DNA from: Streptomyces sp. AC555_RSS877
Lineage (GTDB): Bacteria > Actinomycetota > Actinomycetes > Streptomycetales > Streptomycetaceae
NCBI RefSeq assembly: GCF_019049245.1
Contig: NZ_JAGMUK010000240.1
Coordinates: 1 to 39,917, forward strand
Direction: 5' to 3'
Length of the DNA stretch: 39,917 bases
The position numbers and the translations under genes were made by a program. The notes beneath the pieces were generated by a model, which was not told the DNA's origin, searched no databases, and saw nothing but the letters and a program-made list of their open reading frames with translations. This document shows positions 8,526 through 16,764 of the stretch, piece after piece. Position 1 is the stretch's first letter. Each line of letters begins with the position of its first letter.

Positions 8526-8555
8526 GAACCCCGCCGTCGTACGACGGCAGGGTTC
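8526..8555. terminator. terminator of the FmdB-type gene
   Basis: A 15-bp stem with one mismatch (GAACCCCGCCGTCGT against its partner) begins 17 bases past the stop codon at 8573 on the minus strand. It is GC-rich with no T-run. Confidence 0.6.
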
Positions 8556-8572
8556 CGTGAGCGTGTGCGGCC

Positions 8573-8908
8573 TTATGCGGCCGAGCTGCTGCTCGACGAG
8601 GTGCCCGTGCTCGACGACTTCGACTTCGAGTCCGAGGACGACGAAGAAGAGGACGAGGCGGACGACGAGTCGGACTTCGTGTCCGAGGACGTCGACGACT
8701 TCGCGGACGCCGGCGACGTGCTCGACGAGGAGCCGCGGCTGTCATTGCGGTAGAAGCCGGAGCCCTTGAAGACAATGCCGACCGCGGAGAACACCTTCTT
8801 CAGGCGTCCACTGCAGTTGGGGCACTCGGTAAGGGCGTCGTCGGTGAACTTCTGCACCGCCTCGAGGCCCTCGCCGCACTCGGTGCACTGGTACTGATAG
8901 GTGGGCAC
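8573..8908 (-). CDS. FmdB-family zinc-ribbon protein, Ruc-like chaperone
   Basis: A 111-residue protein. Residues 1-55 form an FmdB zinc ribbon with two knuckles, CTECG and CPNCS, followed by a hydrophobic segment (VFSAVGIVFKGSGFY). Residues 60-111 are almost entirely Ser, Asp, Lys and Thr and look disordered. The M. tuberculosis relative Rv0991c (Ruc) is a redox-regulated chaperone that works with Hsp70, in the same neighbourhood as formyl-THF ligase and galU. A chaperone role here is inferred from that family and from the CIRCE-like operator upstream. The GTG at 8908 has AGGAGG six bases ahead. Confidence 0.88.
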   Translation of the reverse strand: MPTYQYQCTECGEGLEAVQKFTDDALTECPNCSGRLKKVFSAVGIVFKGSGFYRNDSRGSSSSTSPASAKSSTSSDTKSDSSSASSSSSSSSDSKSKSSSTGTSSSSSSAA

Positions 8909-8918
8909 TGTCTTCCTC

Positions 8919-8945
8919 CTGGCACTCTCACTCAATGAGTGCTAA
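8919..8945 (-). promoter_or_regulatory. CIRCE-like HrcA operator
   Basis: On the minus strand it reads TTAGCACTC, nine bases, then GAGTGCCAG. The consensus is TTAGCACTC-N9-GAGTGCTAA, so the left half is perfect and the right half matches 7 of 9. It ends next to the ribosome site of the zinc-ribbon gene, which it would place under HrcA heat-shock repression. Confidence 0.8.
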
Positions 8946-8975
8946 CGATGGTCCATAGTGACGCATTCCCGGGGA

Positions 8976-10238
8976 TCAGTCCACTGTCACCGGCACTCGG
9001 TGACCGACGCCACGTGCCACGGTGCGGCTGTGCGGCCGTACCGAAAGGCGTGAGCGCAGCGCCAGCAGGGTCGTCAGGGCGAGCAGGGTGCCGCCCATCG
9101 GCACCAGGAACCCGGCGCCCTCCCGGAAGCCGTCCTCCAGTTGCCCGGCGACCGTGACGGCCGCCGCCTGTCCGAGGGCGACCGCGCCGGTCAGCCAGGT
9201 GAAGGCCTCGGTGCGGGCGCCGGCCGGAACCAGGTTCTCGACCAGGGTGTAGCCGGTGATCAGGGCGGGCGCGATGCACATCCCGACGAGCAGGCCGAGT
9301 CCGGCCAGGACGAGCACCGAGTGGGCCGCCCACAGGCCGGACGCGGTCAGTGCGAGGGCGACGTATCCGACGACCAGGCGCCGCTGCGGGGCGACCTTCC
9401 ACGCGATGGCGCCGCAGACGAGGCCGGAGAGCATGTTGCCCGCTGCGAAGGTGCCGTAGAGGACGCCGTTGAGGCCCGGTTCGCCGATCGACTCGGAGAA
9501 GGCGGCCAGCGAGACCTGCATACCGCCGAAGACGGAACCGATGCCGAGGAAGGCCACGATCAGGACCCGCACCCCGGGGATGCGAAGGGCGGAACCGTGC
9601 TCCACGCGCGCGTGTCCGCGGGCGGCGACCGTCGGCTGTGTGCTCTTCTGCGCGGCGAACAGCAGGCCGCCGATCAGCGTCAGTGACGCCTCCGTCACCA
9701 GACCCGCGGCGGGGTCGACGGCCGTGCACAGGGCGGTGGCCAGCAGCGGGCCGACGACGAAGGTCAACTCGTCGGTGACGGACTCGAACGCGGCCGCGGT
9801 GGACATCAGGGGCGAACCCTTGAGCTTCACGCCCCAGCGGGCGCGCACCATGGGGCCGATCTGGGGCTGCGAGGCGCCCGTGGGCACGGCGGCGACGAGC
9901 AGCGCCCACAGGGGAGCGTGGGCCAGCGCGAGGAGGGTCAGGGCCAGGCCCGACAGTGCGTGCACGAGCACGCCCGGGATCAGTACGGCGCGCTGCCCGT
10001 AGCGGTCGGCGAGGCGGCCGGTGTAGGGAGCGAACAGCGCCATGGAGACGCCGGTGACGGCCGCGGCGGCGCCGGCCGCGCCGTAGGAGCCGGTGGTGTG
10101 CTGCACGAGCAGCACGATGGAGACGGTGAGCATCCCGAACGGCTGGCGTGCCGCGAAGCCGGGGAGCAGGAACGTCCAGGCGCCGCGCGTGCGCAGCAGT
10201 TGCCCGTAGCCGGGACGGGGGGTGACCGTGGATGCCAC
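8976..10238 (-). CDS. MFS transporter
   Basis: Integral membrane protein of 420 residues with about twelve hydrophobic segments and the MFS loop motif GRLADRYGQRAVLIPG between helices 2 and 3. The family moves small molecules by proton exchange; the substrate cannot be told. The first and second halves show the usual internal similarity. The GTG at 10238 (VASTVTPRPGYGQLL) is chosen because it gives the normal family length; the frame can be extended 41 residues upstream through unlikely low-complexity sequence. It ends 31 bases before the CIRCE site of the next gene on the same strand. Confidence 0.88.
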   Translation of the reverse strand: MASTVTPRPGYGQLLRTRGAWTFLLPGFAARQPFGMLTVSIVLLVQHTTGSYGAAGAAAAVTGVSMALFAPYTGRLADRYGQRAVLIPGVLVHALSGLALTLLALAHAPLWALLVAAVPTGASQPQIGPMVRARWGVKLKGSPLMSTAAAFESVTDELTFVVGPLLATALCTAVDPAAGLVTEASLTLIGGLLFAAQKSTQPTVAARGHARVEHGSALRIPGVRVLIVAFLGIGSVFGGMQVSLAAFSESIGEPGLNGVLYGTFAAGNMLSGLVCGAIAWKVAPQRRLVVGYVALALTASGLWAAHSVLVLAGLGLLVGMCIAPALITGYTLVENLVPAGARTEAFTWLTGAVALGQAAAVTVAGQLEDGFREGAGFLVPMGGTLLALTTLLALRSRLSVRPHSRTVARGVGHRVPVTVD

Positions 10239-10513
10239 GGCCCGTGCCTTTCTGCCGCCTGGTAGCGCGGCCCCTGTCAGGGGCGACGGCGCCGAGAGCT
10301 GTCCTCTTGCGCGGACTGCGGTAGATACCGGCGCCCACTGAGGGGGCGTCCCGGCCGCCATACGGTCGCGCCAGCACTGCGTCAGGCAGAGTTGGTTCGA
10401 TCGGAATGCGCCTTCATCGTACAGGGATCAAAGCCCGGTGAGCCTGTGAAAACGAGCACCATGGGCGCGGCCACCTGCGATGGTGAAGGGTGTGAAGGGT
10501 ACGAAACGTGCCC

Positions 10514-12019
10514 TTAATGACCTGTGTCGGCGCCGTTCGTGCCCAGCCACCCGGCCAGCTTGCCGCCGCGTCCCACCGCGCGCAGCCGCCGCTCGGCCGC
10601 GTCCCGGACGGGATCCGTGGCGACCACGAGGAGCTCGTCGCCCCGTCGCAGCACCGTCGTCGGCAGCGGAACGAACGACTTTCCCTCGCGGACCACGAGG
10701 GTGACCCCGGCCCCCGCCGGCAGGCGCAGCTCGCCCACCTCGACGCCGTGCATCCTCGACCCGTCCGGGATCGCGACCGACAGCAGGTGGCCGCGCAGCC
10801 GCTCCAGGGGTGCCGACTCGATCCCGAGGTCGGCGGCCTCGGCGTCTCCTCCCAGCCTCAGCTTGCGGGCGAGCCACGGCAGGGTCGGCCCCTGGACGAG
10901 GGTGTAGACGACGACCAGGACGAAGACGATGTTGAAGATCCGGCGGCTGGCCTCGACGCCCTCCACCATGGGGATCGTCGCGAGGATGATGGGCACGGCG
11001 CCACGCAGCCCGGCCCAGGACATGAGCGTCTGCTCCTGCCACGGCACCCGGAACGGCGTCAGGCAGAGCACCACGCTCAGCGGGCGGGCCACCATCGTCA
11101 GGACGAGCCCGATGAGGAGCGCGGGCAGGATGTCGTCGCCCAGCTCGTGCGGGGTGACCAGCAGCCCGAGCAGGACGAACATGCCGATCTGGGCGAGCCA
11201 GCCGAGTCCGTCGGCGAATCCGCGGGTGGCGGGCCAGTGCGGCAGCTTGGCGTTGCCCATCGCCATCGCGGCGAGGTAGACGGCGAGGAAGCCGCTGCCG
11301 TGCGCCAGCGCGCCCGCCGCGTACGCAGTGACGGCGATGGCCATGACGGCGATCGGGTACAGGCCGGAGGCGGGCAGTGCCACGTGCCGCAGGCCCCACG
11401 AGCCCAGCCAGCCCACCGCGATGCCGATGGCGGCGCCGATGGCCAGTTCAAGGGCTATTTCGCCGATCAGCGCGTACCAGTGCTCGACGGGGCCCGCGGT
11501 CGAGAAGGAGACCACCAGGATCACGACGGGAGCGTCGTTGAAGCCGGACTCGGCCTCCAGCGTGCCCGTCACGCGCGCGGGCAGGGGGATCTTCCGCAGC
11601 ACCGAGAAGACCGCCGCGGCGTCCGTCGAGGACACGACCGCGCCGATGATGAGCGCCTGGCGCCACTCCAGGTTGATCAGATAGTGCGCGGCCGTCGCCG
11701 TGACCCCCACACTCACCGCGACTCCCACCAGTGCCAGCGCGGAGGCGGCCGGCAGGGCCGGCTTGATCTCCTTCCACTTCGTGCCGAGGCCACCTTCGGC
11801 CAGGATCACGACGAGGGCCGCGTATCCGATGACCTGGGTGAGTTCGGCGTTGTCGAAGTGGATGTCGCCGATGCCGTCCTGGCCCATGGCGATGCCGATC
11901 CCCAGGTACACGAGCAGGCTGGGGAGCCCGCTGCGCGAGGAGATCCGGACTGCTGCCACGGCGACGAGCAGGACGAGCGAGCAGACGAGCAGGAGTTGGT
12001 TGAGATGGTGGACAGTCAG
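10514..12019 (-). CDS. K+/H+ (CPA1, NhaP2-type) antiporter with TrkA-C domain
   Basis: Membrane antiporter exchanging protons for K+ or Na+. Residues 1 to about 400 hold roughly twelve helices of the CPA1 family, including GFNDAPVVILV and SSTDAAAVFSVLR, typical ion-binding regions. The C-terminal part (about 410-490) is a TrkA-C domain (GVEVGELRLPAGAGVTLVVR), which often senses nucleotides. I place the start at a CTG at 12019 (LTVHHLNQLLL) because GGAAGGGAA lies just upstream and the first helix follows directly. The GTG at 12043 is an alternative with no visible ribosome site. The gene is divergent from the acylase gene. Confidence 0.88.
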   Translation of the reverse strand: MTVHHLNQLLLVCSLVLLVAVAAVRISSRSGLPSLLVYLGIGIAMGQDGIGDIHFDNAELTQVIGYAALVVILAEGGLGTKWKEIKPALPAASALALVGVAVSVGVTATAAHYLINLEWRQALIIGAVVSSTDAAAVFSVLRKIPLPARVTGTLEAESGFNDAPVVILVVSFSTAGPVEHWYALIGEIALELAIGAAIGIAVGWLGSWGLRHVALPASGLYPIAVMAIAVTAYAAGALAHGSGFLAVYLAAMAMGNAKLPHWPATRGFADGLGWLAQIGMFVLLGLLVTPHELGDDILPALLIGLVLTMVARPLSVVLCLTPFRVPWQEQTLMSWAGLRGAVPIILATIPMVEGVEASRRIFNIVFVLVVVYTLVQGPTLPWLARKLRLGGDAEAADLGIESAPLERLRGHLLSVAIPDGSRMHGVEVGELRLPAGAGVTLVVREGKSFVPLPTTVLRRGDELLVVATDPVRDAAERRLRAVGRGGKLAGWLGTNGADTGH

Positions 12020-12289
12020 CGGCCGTTCCCTTCCCTGGCTCACACGCTGCACGCGCGCGGGCTCACGTACATAGGACACGAAGTGGTGACGCTTCGCACC
12101 CAAGTACTTCGTTACCTTACCTAACTCTTGACGATTTCTTGACTCTCCGCGAGGTGTGATCGAACGTATGCCCGTTCTGGTTCCCGACTCCGCGTCAAGG
12201 GGCGCTGGGCCCTGCGCCTATGGTTGCTCCAGCGCTCAGTCAAAAGCACAGCCCGCCCTGCCGCTCGCGTTAGGACAGCAAGGACAGCG

Positions 12290-15079
12290 ATGCCCCCCAA
12301 CACCACCGCCTCTTCGGGTCAGCAGCCCGGCAAGTCCGGCAGGAAGAAGGGGCGCAAAGCCCGCTTGTTCGTCCTCGTGCTGGTGCTGGCCATCATCGGG
12401 GGCGTCGCCTACGGGGCGTACTGGTCGATCAGCACCGTCCGTGCCTCCTTCCCGCAGACGCAGGGTTCCCTCACACTCAAGGGCCTGTCGGGTCCCGTCG
12501 AGGTCAAGCGCGACGGCTACGGCATCCCGCAGATGTACGGCTCCTCCGACGCGGACCTGTTCATGGCGCAGGGCTACGTCCAGGCGCAGGACCGCTTCTA
12601 CGAGATGGACGTACGCCGTCACATGACCTCCGGGCGCCTGTCGGAGATGTTCGGCAAGGGCCAGGTCAAGAACGACGAGTTCCTGCGCACCCTGGGCTGG
12701 GACCGGGTCGCGAAGGAGGAGTACGACAACACACTGTCGGCCTCCACGAAAAAGTACCTCCAGGCCTACGCCAAGGGGGTCAACGCCTACCTCCAGGGCA
12801 AGGACGGCAAGGACATCTCCCTGGAGTACGCGGCCCTCGGCTTCGAGAACGACTACAAGCCCGGTGTGTGGACCCCGGTCGACTCGGTCGCGTGGCTGAA
12901 GGCCATGGCCTGGGACCTGCGCGGCAACATGCAGGACGAGATCGACCGCGCCCTGATGACCAGCCGCCTCGGCCCGAAGCAGATCGCCGACCTGTACCCC
13001 GAGTACCCGTACAGCCGGAACCGGACGATCGTCCAGCAGGGTCAGTACGACGAGCTCACCGGAACCTTCGAGGGCGCCGGCGACACGTCGGACGGCGGAA
13101 CGTCCACGAGCGGCACAAGCGGCACCAGCGGCACAAGCGGCACCGGGACGGGCACCTCGTCCTCCACGGCCGGCTCCGCCCTGCAGAGCCAGCTGACGGG
13201 CCTCCAGAACATCCTGGACGACGTCCCGACGGCCGTCGGCGTGAACGGCAACGGCATCGGCTCGAACTCCTGGGTCGTGGCCGGGAAGTACACCATCACC
13301 GGCAAGCCGCTCATGGCCAACGACCCGCACCTGTCGGCCTCGCTGCCGTCCGTCTGGTACCAGATGGGCCTGCACTGCCGGACCGTCTCCGCCACCTGCC
13401 AGTACGACGTCAGCGGCTACACCTTCGCGGGCATGCCCGGCGTGATAATCGGTCACAACCAGGACATCTCCTGGGGCATGACCAACTCCGGCGTCGACGT
13501 CACCGACCTCTACCTGGAGAAACTCTCCGGCGACGGCTACCTGTACGACGGCAAGGTGAAGCCCTTCACCACGCGCGAGGAGACCATCAAGGTCGCCGGC
13601 GGTGCCGCCAAGAAGATCGTCGTCCGGGAGACGAACAACGGGCCCCTGCTGTCCGACCGTGACGACGAGCTCGTGAAGGTCGGCAAGAAGGCCACGGTCG
13701 ACACCTCCGCACCCGACCGCGGCGACGGCTACGGCATCGCGCTGCGCTGGACCGCGCTGGACCCGGGCACCTCCATGGACGCCGTCTTCGCGATGGGCAA
13801 GGCGACCGACTGGAACGGCTTCCGCAAGGCCGCCGCCCTGTTCGACGTGCCCTCCCAGAACCTCGTGTACGCCGACACCGATGACAACATCGGCTACACG
13901 CTGCCCGGCAGGATCCCCACGCGCGCGCAGGGCGACGACGGCTCCATCCCGGCGCCGGGCTGGGACTCGAAGTACAAGTGGACCGGCTACATCAAGCAGG
14001 ACGAGCTGCCCTACGAGTACAACCCGGAGCGCGGCTACATCGTCACCGCCAACCAGGCCGTGATCGACCAGGACAAGTACCCCTACACGCTCACCACGGA
14101 CTGGGGCTACGGCACCCGCAGCCAGCGCATCACCGACCTGATCGAGTCGAAGATCAAGGGCGGCGGCAAGATCTCCACCGACGACATGCGCCAGATGCAG
14201 CTGGACAACAGCAGCGAGATCGCCAAGCTGCTCGTGCCCAAGCTGTTGAAGATCAACCTCGACGACCCCCACGTCCGTGAGGCGCAGGAACTCCTCGAGG
14301 GCTGGGACTACACCCAGGACGCCGACTCGGCCGCGGCCGCCTACTTCAACTCGGTCTGGCGCAACATCCTCAAGCTCGCCTTCGGCAACAAGCTGCCCAA
14401 GGAGCTGCGGGTCAAGGGCCAGTGCCTGTGGGTCGACCAGATCAGCACCACCGGCCCCGCCGACGAGGCCGGCAAGGTGATCGAGTGCGGCCAGCGAGAG
14501 GCCGACCAGGCGCAGCCGGACGGCGGCGACCGCTGGTTCGAGGTCGTCCGCAACCTCATGAACGACGAGAAGAGCGACTGGTGGACGACGCCCGGTTCGG
14601 GCAACCGGGAGGGCGCCCTCAAGAACCGCGACAAGCTGTTCGAGCGCGCCATGATCGACGCCCGCTGGGAACTGACCGCCAAGCTCGGCAAGGACATCGA
14701 CACCTGGAGCTGGGGCCGGCTGCACCGCCTGTTCCTGAAGAACCAGACGCTCGGCACCGAAGGCCCCGGCTTCCTGCAGTACATGCTCAACCGCGGCCCC
14801 TGGAAGCTCAGCGGCGGCGAGGCGGCGGTCAACGCGACCGGCTGGAACGCGGCCGGCGGCTACGGCGTCGTCTGGGTGCCGTCGATGCGGATGGTGGTCA
14901 ACCTCGGCGACCTCGACAAGTCGAAGTGGATCAACCTCACCGGTGCCTCCGGGCACGCCTACAGCGCCCACTACACCGACCAGACGGGCAAGTGGGTCAA
15001 GGGCGAACTGCTGGACTGGTCCTTCTCGGCCAAGGCGGTCGACGACAGCACGAGCGACACCCTGGAACTGAAGCCGTGA
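12290..15079 (+). CDS. penicillin acylase family Ntn-hydrolase
   Basis: Exported amidohydrolase precursor of 929 residues that normally matures by autocleavage into alpha and beta chains. A basic N-terminus and one hydrophobic segment (about 26-43) suggest export or membrane anchoring. The alpha region runs to about 264. A Gly/Ser/Thr linker (about 265-296) is encoded by tandem 9-base repeats. The nucleophile Ser325 lies in GIGSNSWVVAG, so the beta chain would start there. Relatives hydrolyse penicillins, acyl-homoserine lactones or lipopeptides; the substrate here is unknown. The ATG has AGGA seven bases ahead. A strong palindrome follows the stop codon. Confidence 0.92.
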   Translation: MPPNTTASSGQQPGKSGRKKGRKARLFVLVLVLAIIGGVAYGAYWSISTVRASFPQTQGSLTLKGLSGPVEVKRDGYGIPQMYGSSDADLFMAQGYVQAQDRFYEMDVRRHMTSGRLSEMFGKGQVKNDEFLRTLGWDRVAKEEYDNTLSASTKKYLQAYAKGVNAYLQGKDGKDISLEYAALGFENDYKPGVWTPVDSVAWLKAMAWDLRGNMQDEIDRALMTSRLGPKQIADLYPEYPYSRNRTIVQQGQYDELTGTFEGAGDTSDGGTSTSGTSGTSGTSGTGTGTSSSTAGSALQSQLTGLQNILDDVPTAVGVNGNGIGSNSWVVAGKYTITGKPLMANDPHLSASLPSVWYQMGLHCRTVSATCQYDVSGYTFAGMPGVIIGHNQDISWGMTNSGVDVTDLYLEKLSGDGYLYDGKVKPFTTREETIKVAGGAAKKIVVRETNNGPLLSDRDDELVKVGKKATVDTSAPDRGDGYGIALRWTALDPGTSMDAVFAMGKATDWNGFRKAAALFDVPSQNLVYADTDDNIGYTLPGRIPTRAQGDDGSIPAPGWDSKYKWTGYIKQDELPYEYNPERGYIVTANQAVIDQDKYPYTLTTDWGYGTRSQRITDLIESKIKGGGKISTDDMRQMQLDNSSEIAKLLVPKLLKINLDDPHVREAQELLEGWDYTQDADSAAAAYFNSVWRNILKLAFGNKLPKELRVKGQCLWVDQISTTGPADEAGKVIECGQREADQAQPDGGDRWFEVVRNLMNDEKSDWWTTPGSGNREGALKNRDKLFERAMIDARWELTAKLGKDIDTWSWGRLHRLFLKNQTLGTEGPGFLQYMLNRGPWKLSGGEAAVNATGWNAAGGYGVVWVPSMRMVVNLGDLDKSKWINLTGASGHAYSAHYTDQTGKWVKGELLDWSFSAKAVDDSTSDTLELKP
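13109..13144 (+). repeat. four tandem 9-base units encoding SGT
   Basis: The unit AGCGGCACA/C is repeated four times without a gap inside the acylase gene. It encodes a flexible Ser-Gly-Thr linker just ahead of the autocleavage site, and may vary in length between strains. Confidence 0.85.
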
Positions 15080-15100
15080 ACCACTGACGGCAACGCCGTC

Positions 15101-15136
15101 GAACCGGCCCTCCACGCGCGCGTGGAGGGCCGGTTC
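15101..15136. terminator. bidirectional terminator, 36-bp perfect palindrome
   Basis: Two perfect 18-base arms (GAACCGGCCCTCCACGCG and its complement) meet without a loop base. It sits in the 61-base gap between the convergent acylase and formyl-THF ligase genes, so it probably ends both transcripts. Confidence 0.85.
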
Positions 15137-15140
15137 GCGT

Positions 15141-15764
15141 TCAGCGCCCGCGCCGGAAGCGGCGCACGCCCGACGGCGTCACCACCGCGTTCACCGGCCG
15201 GTCGTGCGCCTGTGAAGGCACGCGCTCCACGACCTCCGAGTCGTACAGCAGCACCACCAGCGCGGGGTGTGCGCCCGTGCGCTCCAGGCGCGCGAGTACC
15301 CGGTCGTACGACCCTCCGCCGCGCCCCAGACGCATACCGCGCGCGTCCACCGCGAGGCCCGGCAGCAGCACGGCGTCGGCGTCGGTCACGGCGTCCGCGC
15401 CCAGGCGCTCGGCGACCGGCTCCAAGAGGGCCATCTTTCCGCCGTGTTGGACGCGCGCGAGGGCGCCCTCGCCGGTGTAGGCGCCCCAGTCCAGGTCGTT
15501 GTCGGGCAGGAGCACCGGAAGCAGGACCCGCACGCCCCGCGCGCGCAGCGCGTCCAGGAGCGTGAGCGTCCCGGGTTCACTCCCCACCGAGACGTACGCC
15601 GCCACTGTGCGCGCCCGCGCCAGCTCGGGCAGCTCCAACGCCCTCCCGGCCAGCGCGACGGCGGCTTCCCGCACGTCATCGGCCGTCAACGTGTTCCTCA
15701 CCGCGAGGATTTCTCGCCGCAACATGCGCTTGTCAGGCTCGCCCGGACGTCCGAAGTGACTCAC
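15141..15764 (-). CDS. 5-formyltetrahydrofolate cyclo-ligase
   Basis: ATP-dependent enzyme converting 5-formyl-THF to 5,10-methenyl-THF in one-carbon metabolism. It is 207 residues, normal for the family. The N-terminal KRMLRREILAVRNTL and the C-terminal ATP-site motif RLGRGGGSYDRVLARL are both present, with VLLPGLAVDARGMRLG before the latter. The GTG start at 15764 has only a distant AAAGGA; an ATG at 15725 is possible but would clip the first helix. It is divergent from galU across 92 bases, an arrangement also seen in mycobacteria. Confidence 0.93.
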   Translation of the reverse strand: MSHFGRPGEPDKRMLRREILAVRNTLTADDVREAAVALAGRALELPELARARTVAAYVSVGSEPGTLTLLDALRARGVRVLLPVLLPDNDLDWGAYTGEGALARVQHGGKMALLEPVAERLGADAVTDADAVLLPGLAVDARGMRLGRGGGSYDRVLARLERTGAHPALVVLLYDSEVVERVPSQAHDRPVNAVVTPSGVRRFRRGR

Positions 15765-15856
15765 AGGTTGCTCTGTATCCTTTCAATCCGCTCATATGAG
15801 AGCCAATTAACCGGAGCCTCAGATTCCCTGCAAAGACACCGGATAAGGTTGCGGGC

Positions 15857-16759
15857 ATGACTCAGTCGCACCCTCGGATCAGCAAGGCTGTCATCCCCGC
15901 AGCAGGCCTCGGCACCCGCTTCCTGCCGGCCACCAAGGCCACCCCCAAAGAGATGCTGCCGGTCGTCGACAAGCCCGCGATCCAGTACGTGGTCGAGGAG
16001 GCCGCCTCCGCGGGCCTCGACGACGTCCTCATGATCACGGGACGCAACAAGCGTCCCCTCGAGGACCACTTCGACCGCAACTACGAGCTGGAATCGGCCC
16101 TTCAGAAGAAGGGTGACGCGGACCGGCTCGCGAAGGTGCAGGAGTCCAGCGACCTCGCCACCATGCACTACGTCCGTCAGGGCGACCCCAAGGGCCTCGG
16201 GCACGCCGTGCTGTGCGCCGCCCCGCACGTCGGCCACGAGCCCTTCGCCGTCCTGCTCGGCGACGACCTGATCGACCCGCGCGACCCGCTGCTCAAGCGG
16301 ATGGTCGAGGTCCAGGAGCAGCGCGGCGGCAGCGTCATCGCGCTCATGGAGGTCGCCCCCGAGCAGATTCACCTCTACGGCTGTGCGGCCGTCGAGGTCA
16401 CCGAGGACAGCGACGTCGTCCAGGTGACCGGCCTGGTCGAGAAGCCCGACCCGGCCGACGCCCCGTCCAACTACGCGGTCATCGGCCGTTACGTCCTCGA
16501 CCCGCACATCTTCGACATACTCCGCAAGACCGAGCCCGGCCGCGGCGGCGAGATCCAGCTCACCGACGCCCTCCAGCAGCTCGCCGAGGACGAGAAGGTC
16601 GGCGGCCCGGTGCACGGCGTCGTCTTCAAGGGCCGCCGCTATGACACCGGCGACCGTGGCGACTACCTGCGTGCCATTGTCAGACTCGCATGCGAACGTG
16701 AAGACCTGGGCCCGGACTTCCGGACCTGGCTTCGCAGTTACGTAGCCGAGGAGATGTAA
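15857..16759 (+). CDS. galU: UTP-glucose-1-phosphate uridylyltransferase
   Basis: Makes UDP-glucose from UTP and glucose 1-phosphate for cell-wall and glycan synthesis. The 300 residues start with the nucleotide-binding GLGTRFLPATKATPKEMLPV and include VEKPDP and NYAVIGRYVLDP, all typical of bacterial GalU. TAAGGT seven bases before the ATG may be a -10 box giving a leaderless transcript; its AAGG could equally serve as a weak ribosome site. It is the first gene of the galU-glp-moaC-moaB-rimJ cluster, five bases from the next gene. Confidence 0.96.
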   Translation: MTQSHPRISKAVIPAAGLGTRFLPATKATPKEMLPVVDKPAIQYVVEEAASAGLDDVLMITGRNKRPLEDHFDRNYELESALQKKGDADRLAKVQESSDLATMHYVRQGDPKGLGHAVLCAAPHVGHEPFAVLLGDDLIDPRDPLLKRMVEVQEQRGGSVIALMEVAPEQIHLYGCAAVEVTEDSDVVQVTGLVEKPDPADAPSNYAVIGRYVLDPHIFDILRKTEPGRGGEIQLTDALQQLAEDEKVGGPVHGVVFKGRRYDTGDRGDYLRAIVRLACEREDLGPDFRTWLRSYVAEEM

Positions 16760-16764
16760 CGACG

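Noticed and set aside
8573..8760. regular GAC/GAG/TCG-rich tract as a non-coding repeat
   Set aside because: It is the coding sequence of the Ser/Asp/Lys-rich tail of the zinc-ribbon protein, in frame to its stop codon.
12236..15115. 959-residue open frame on the minus strand
   Set aside because: It lies wholly opposite the acylase gene and is a product of high GC; its protein is Val/Gly/Leu-rich low-complexity sequence without motifs.
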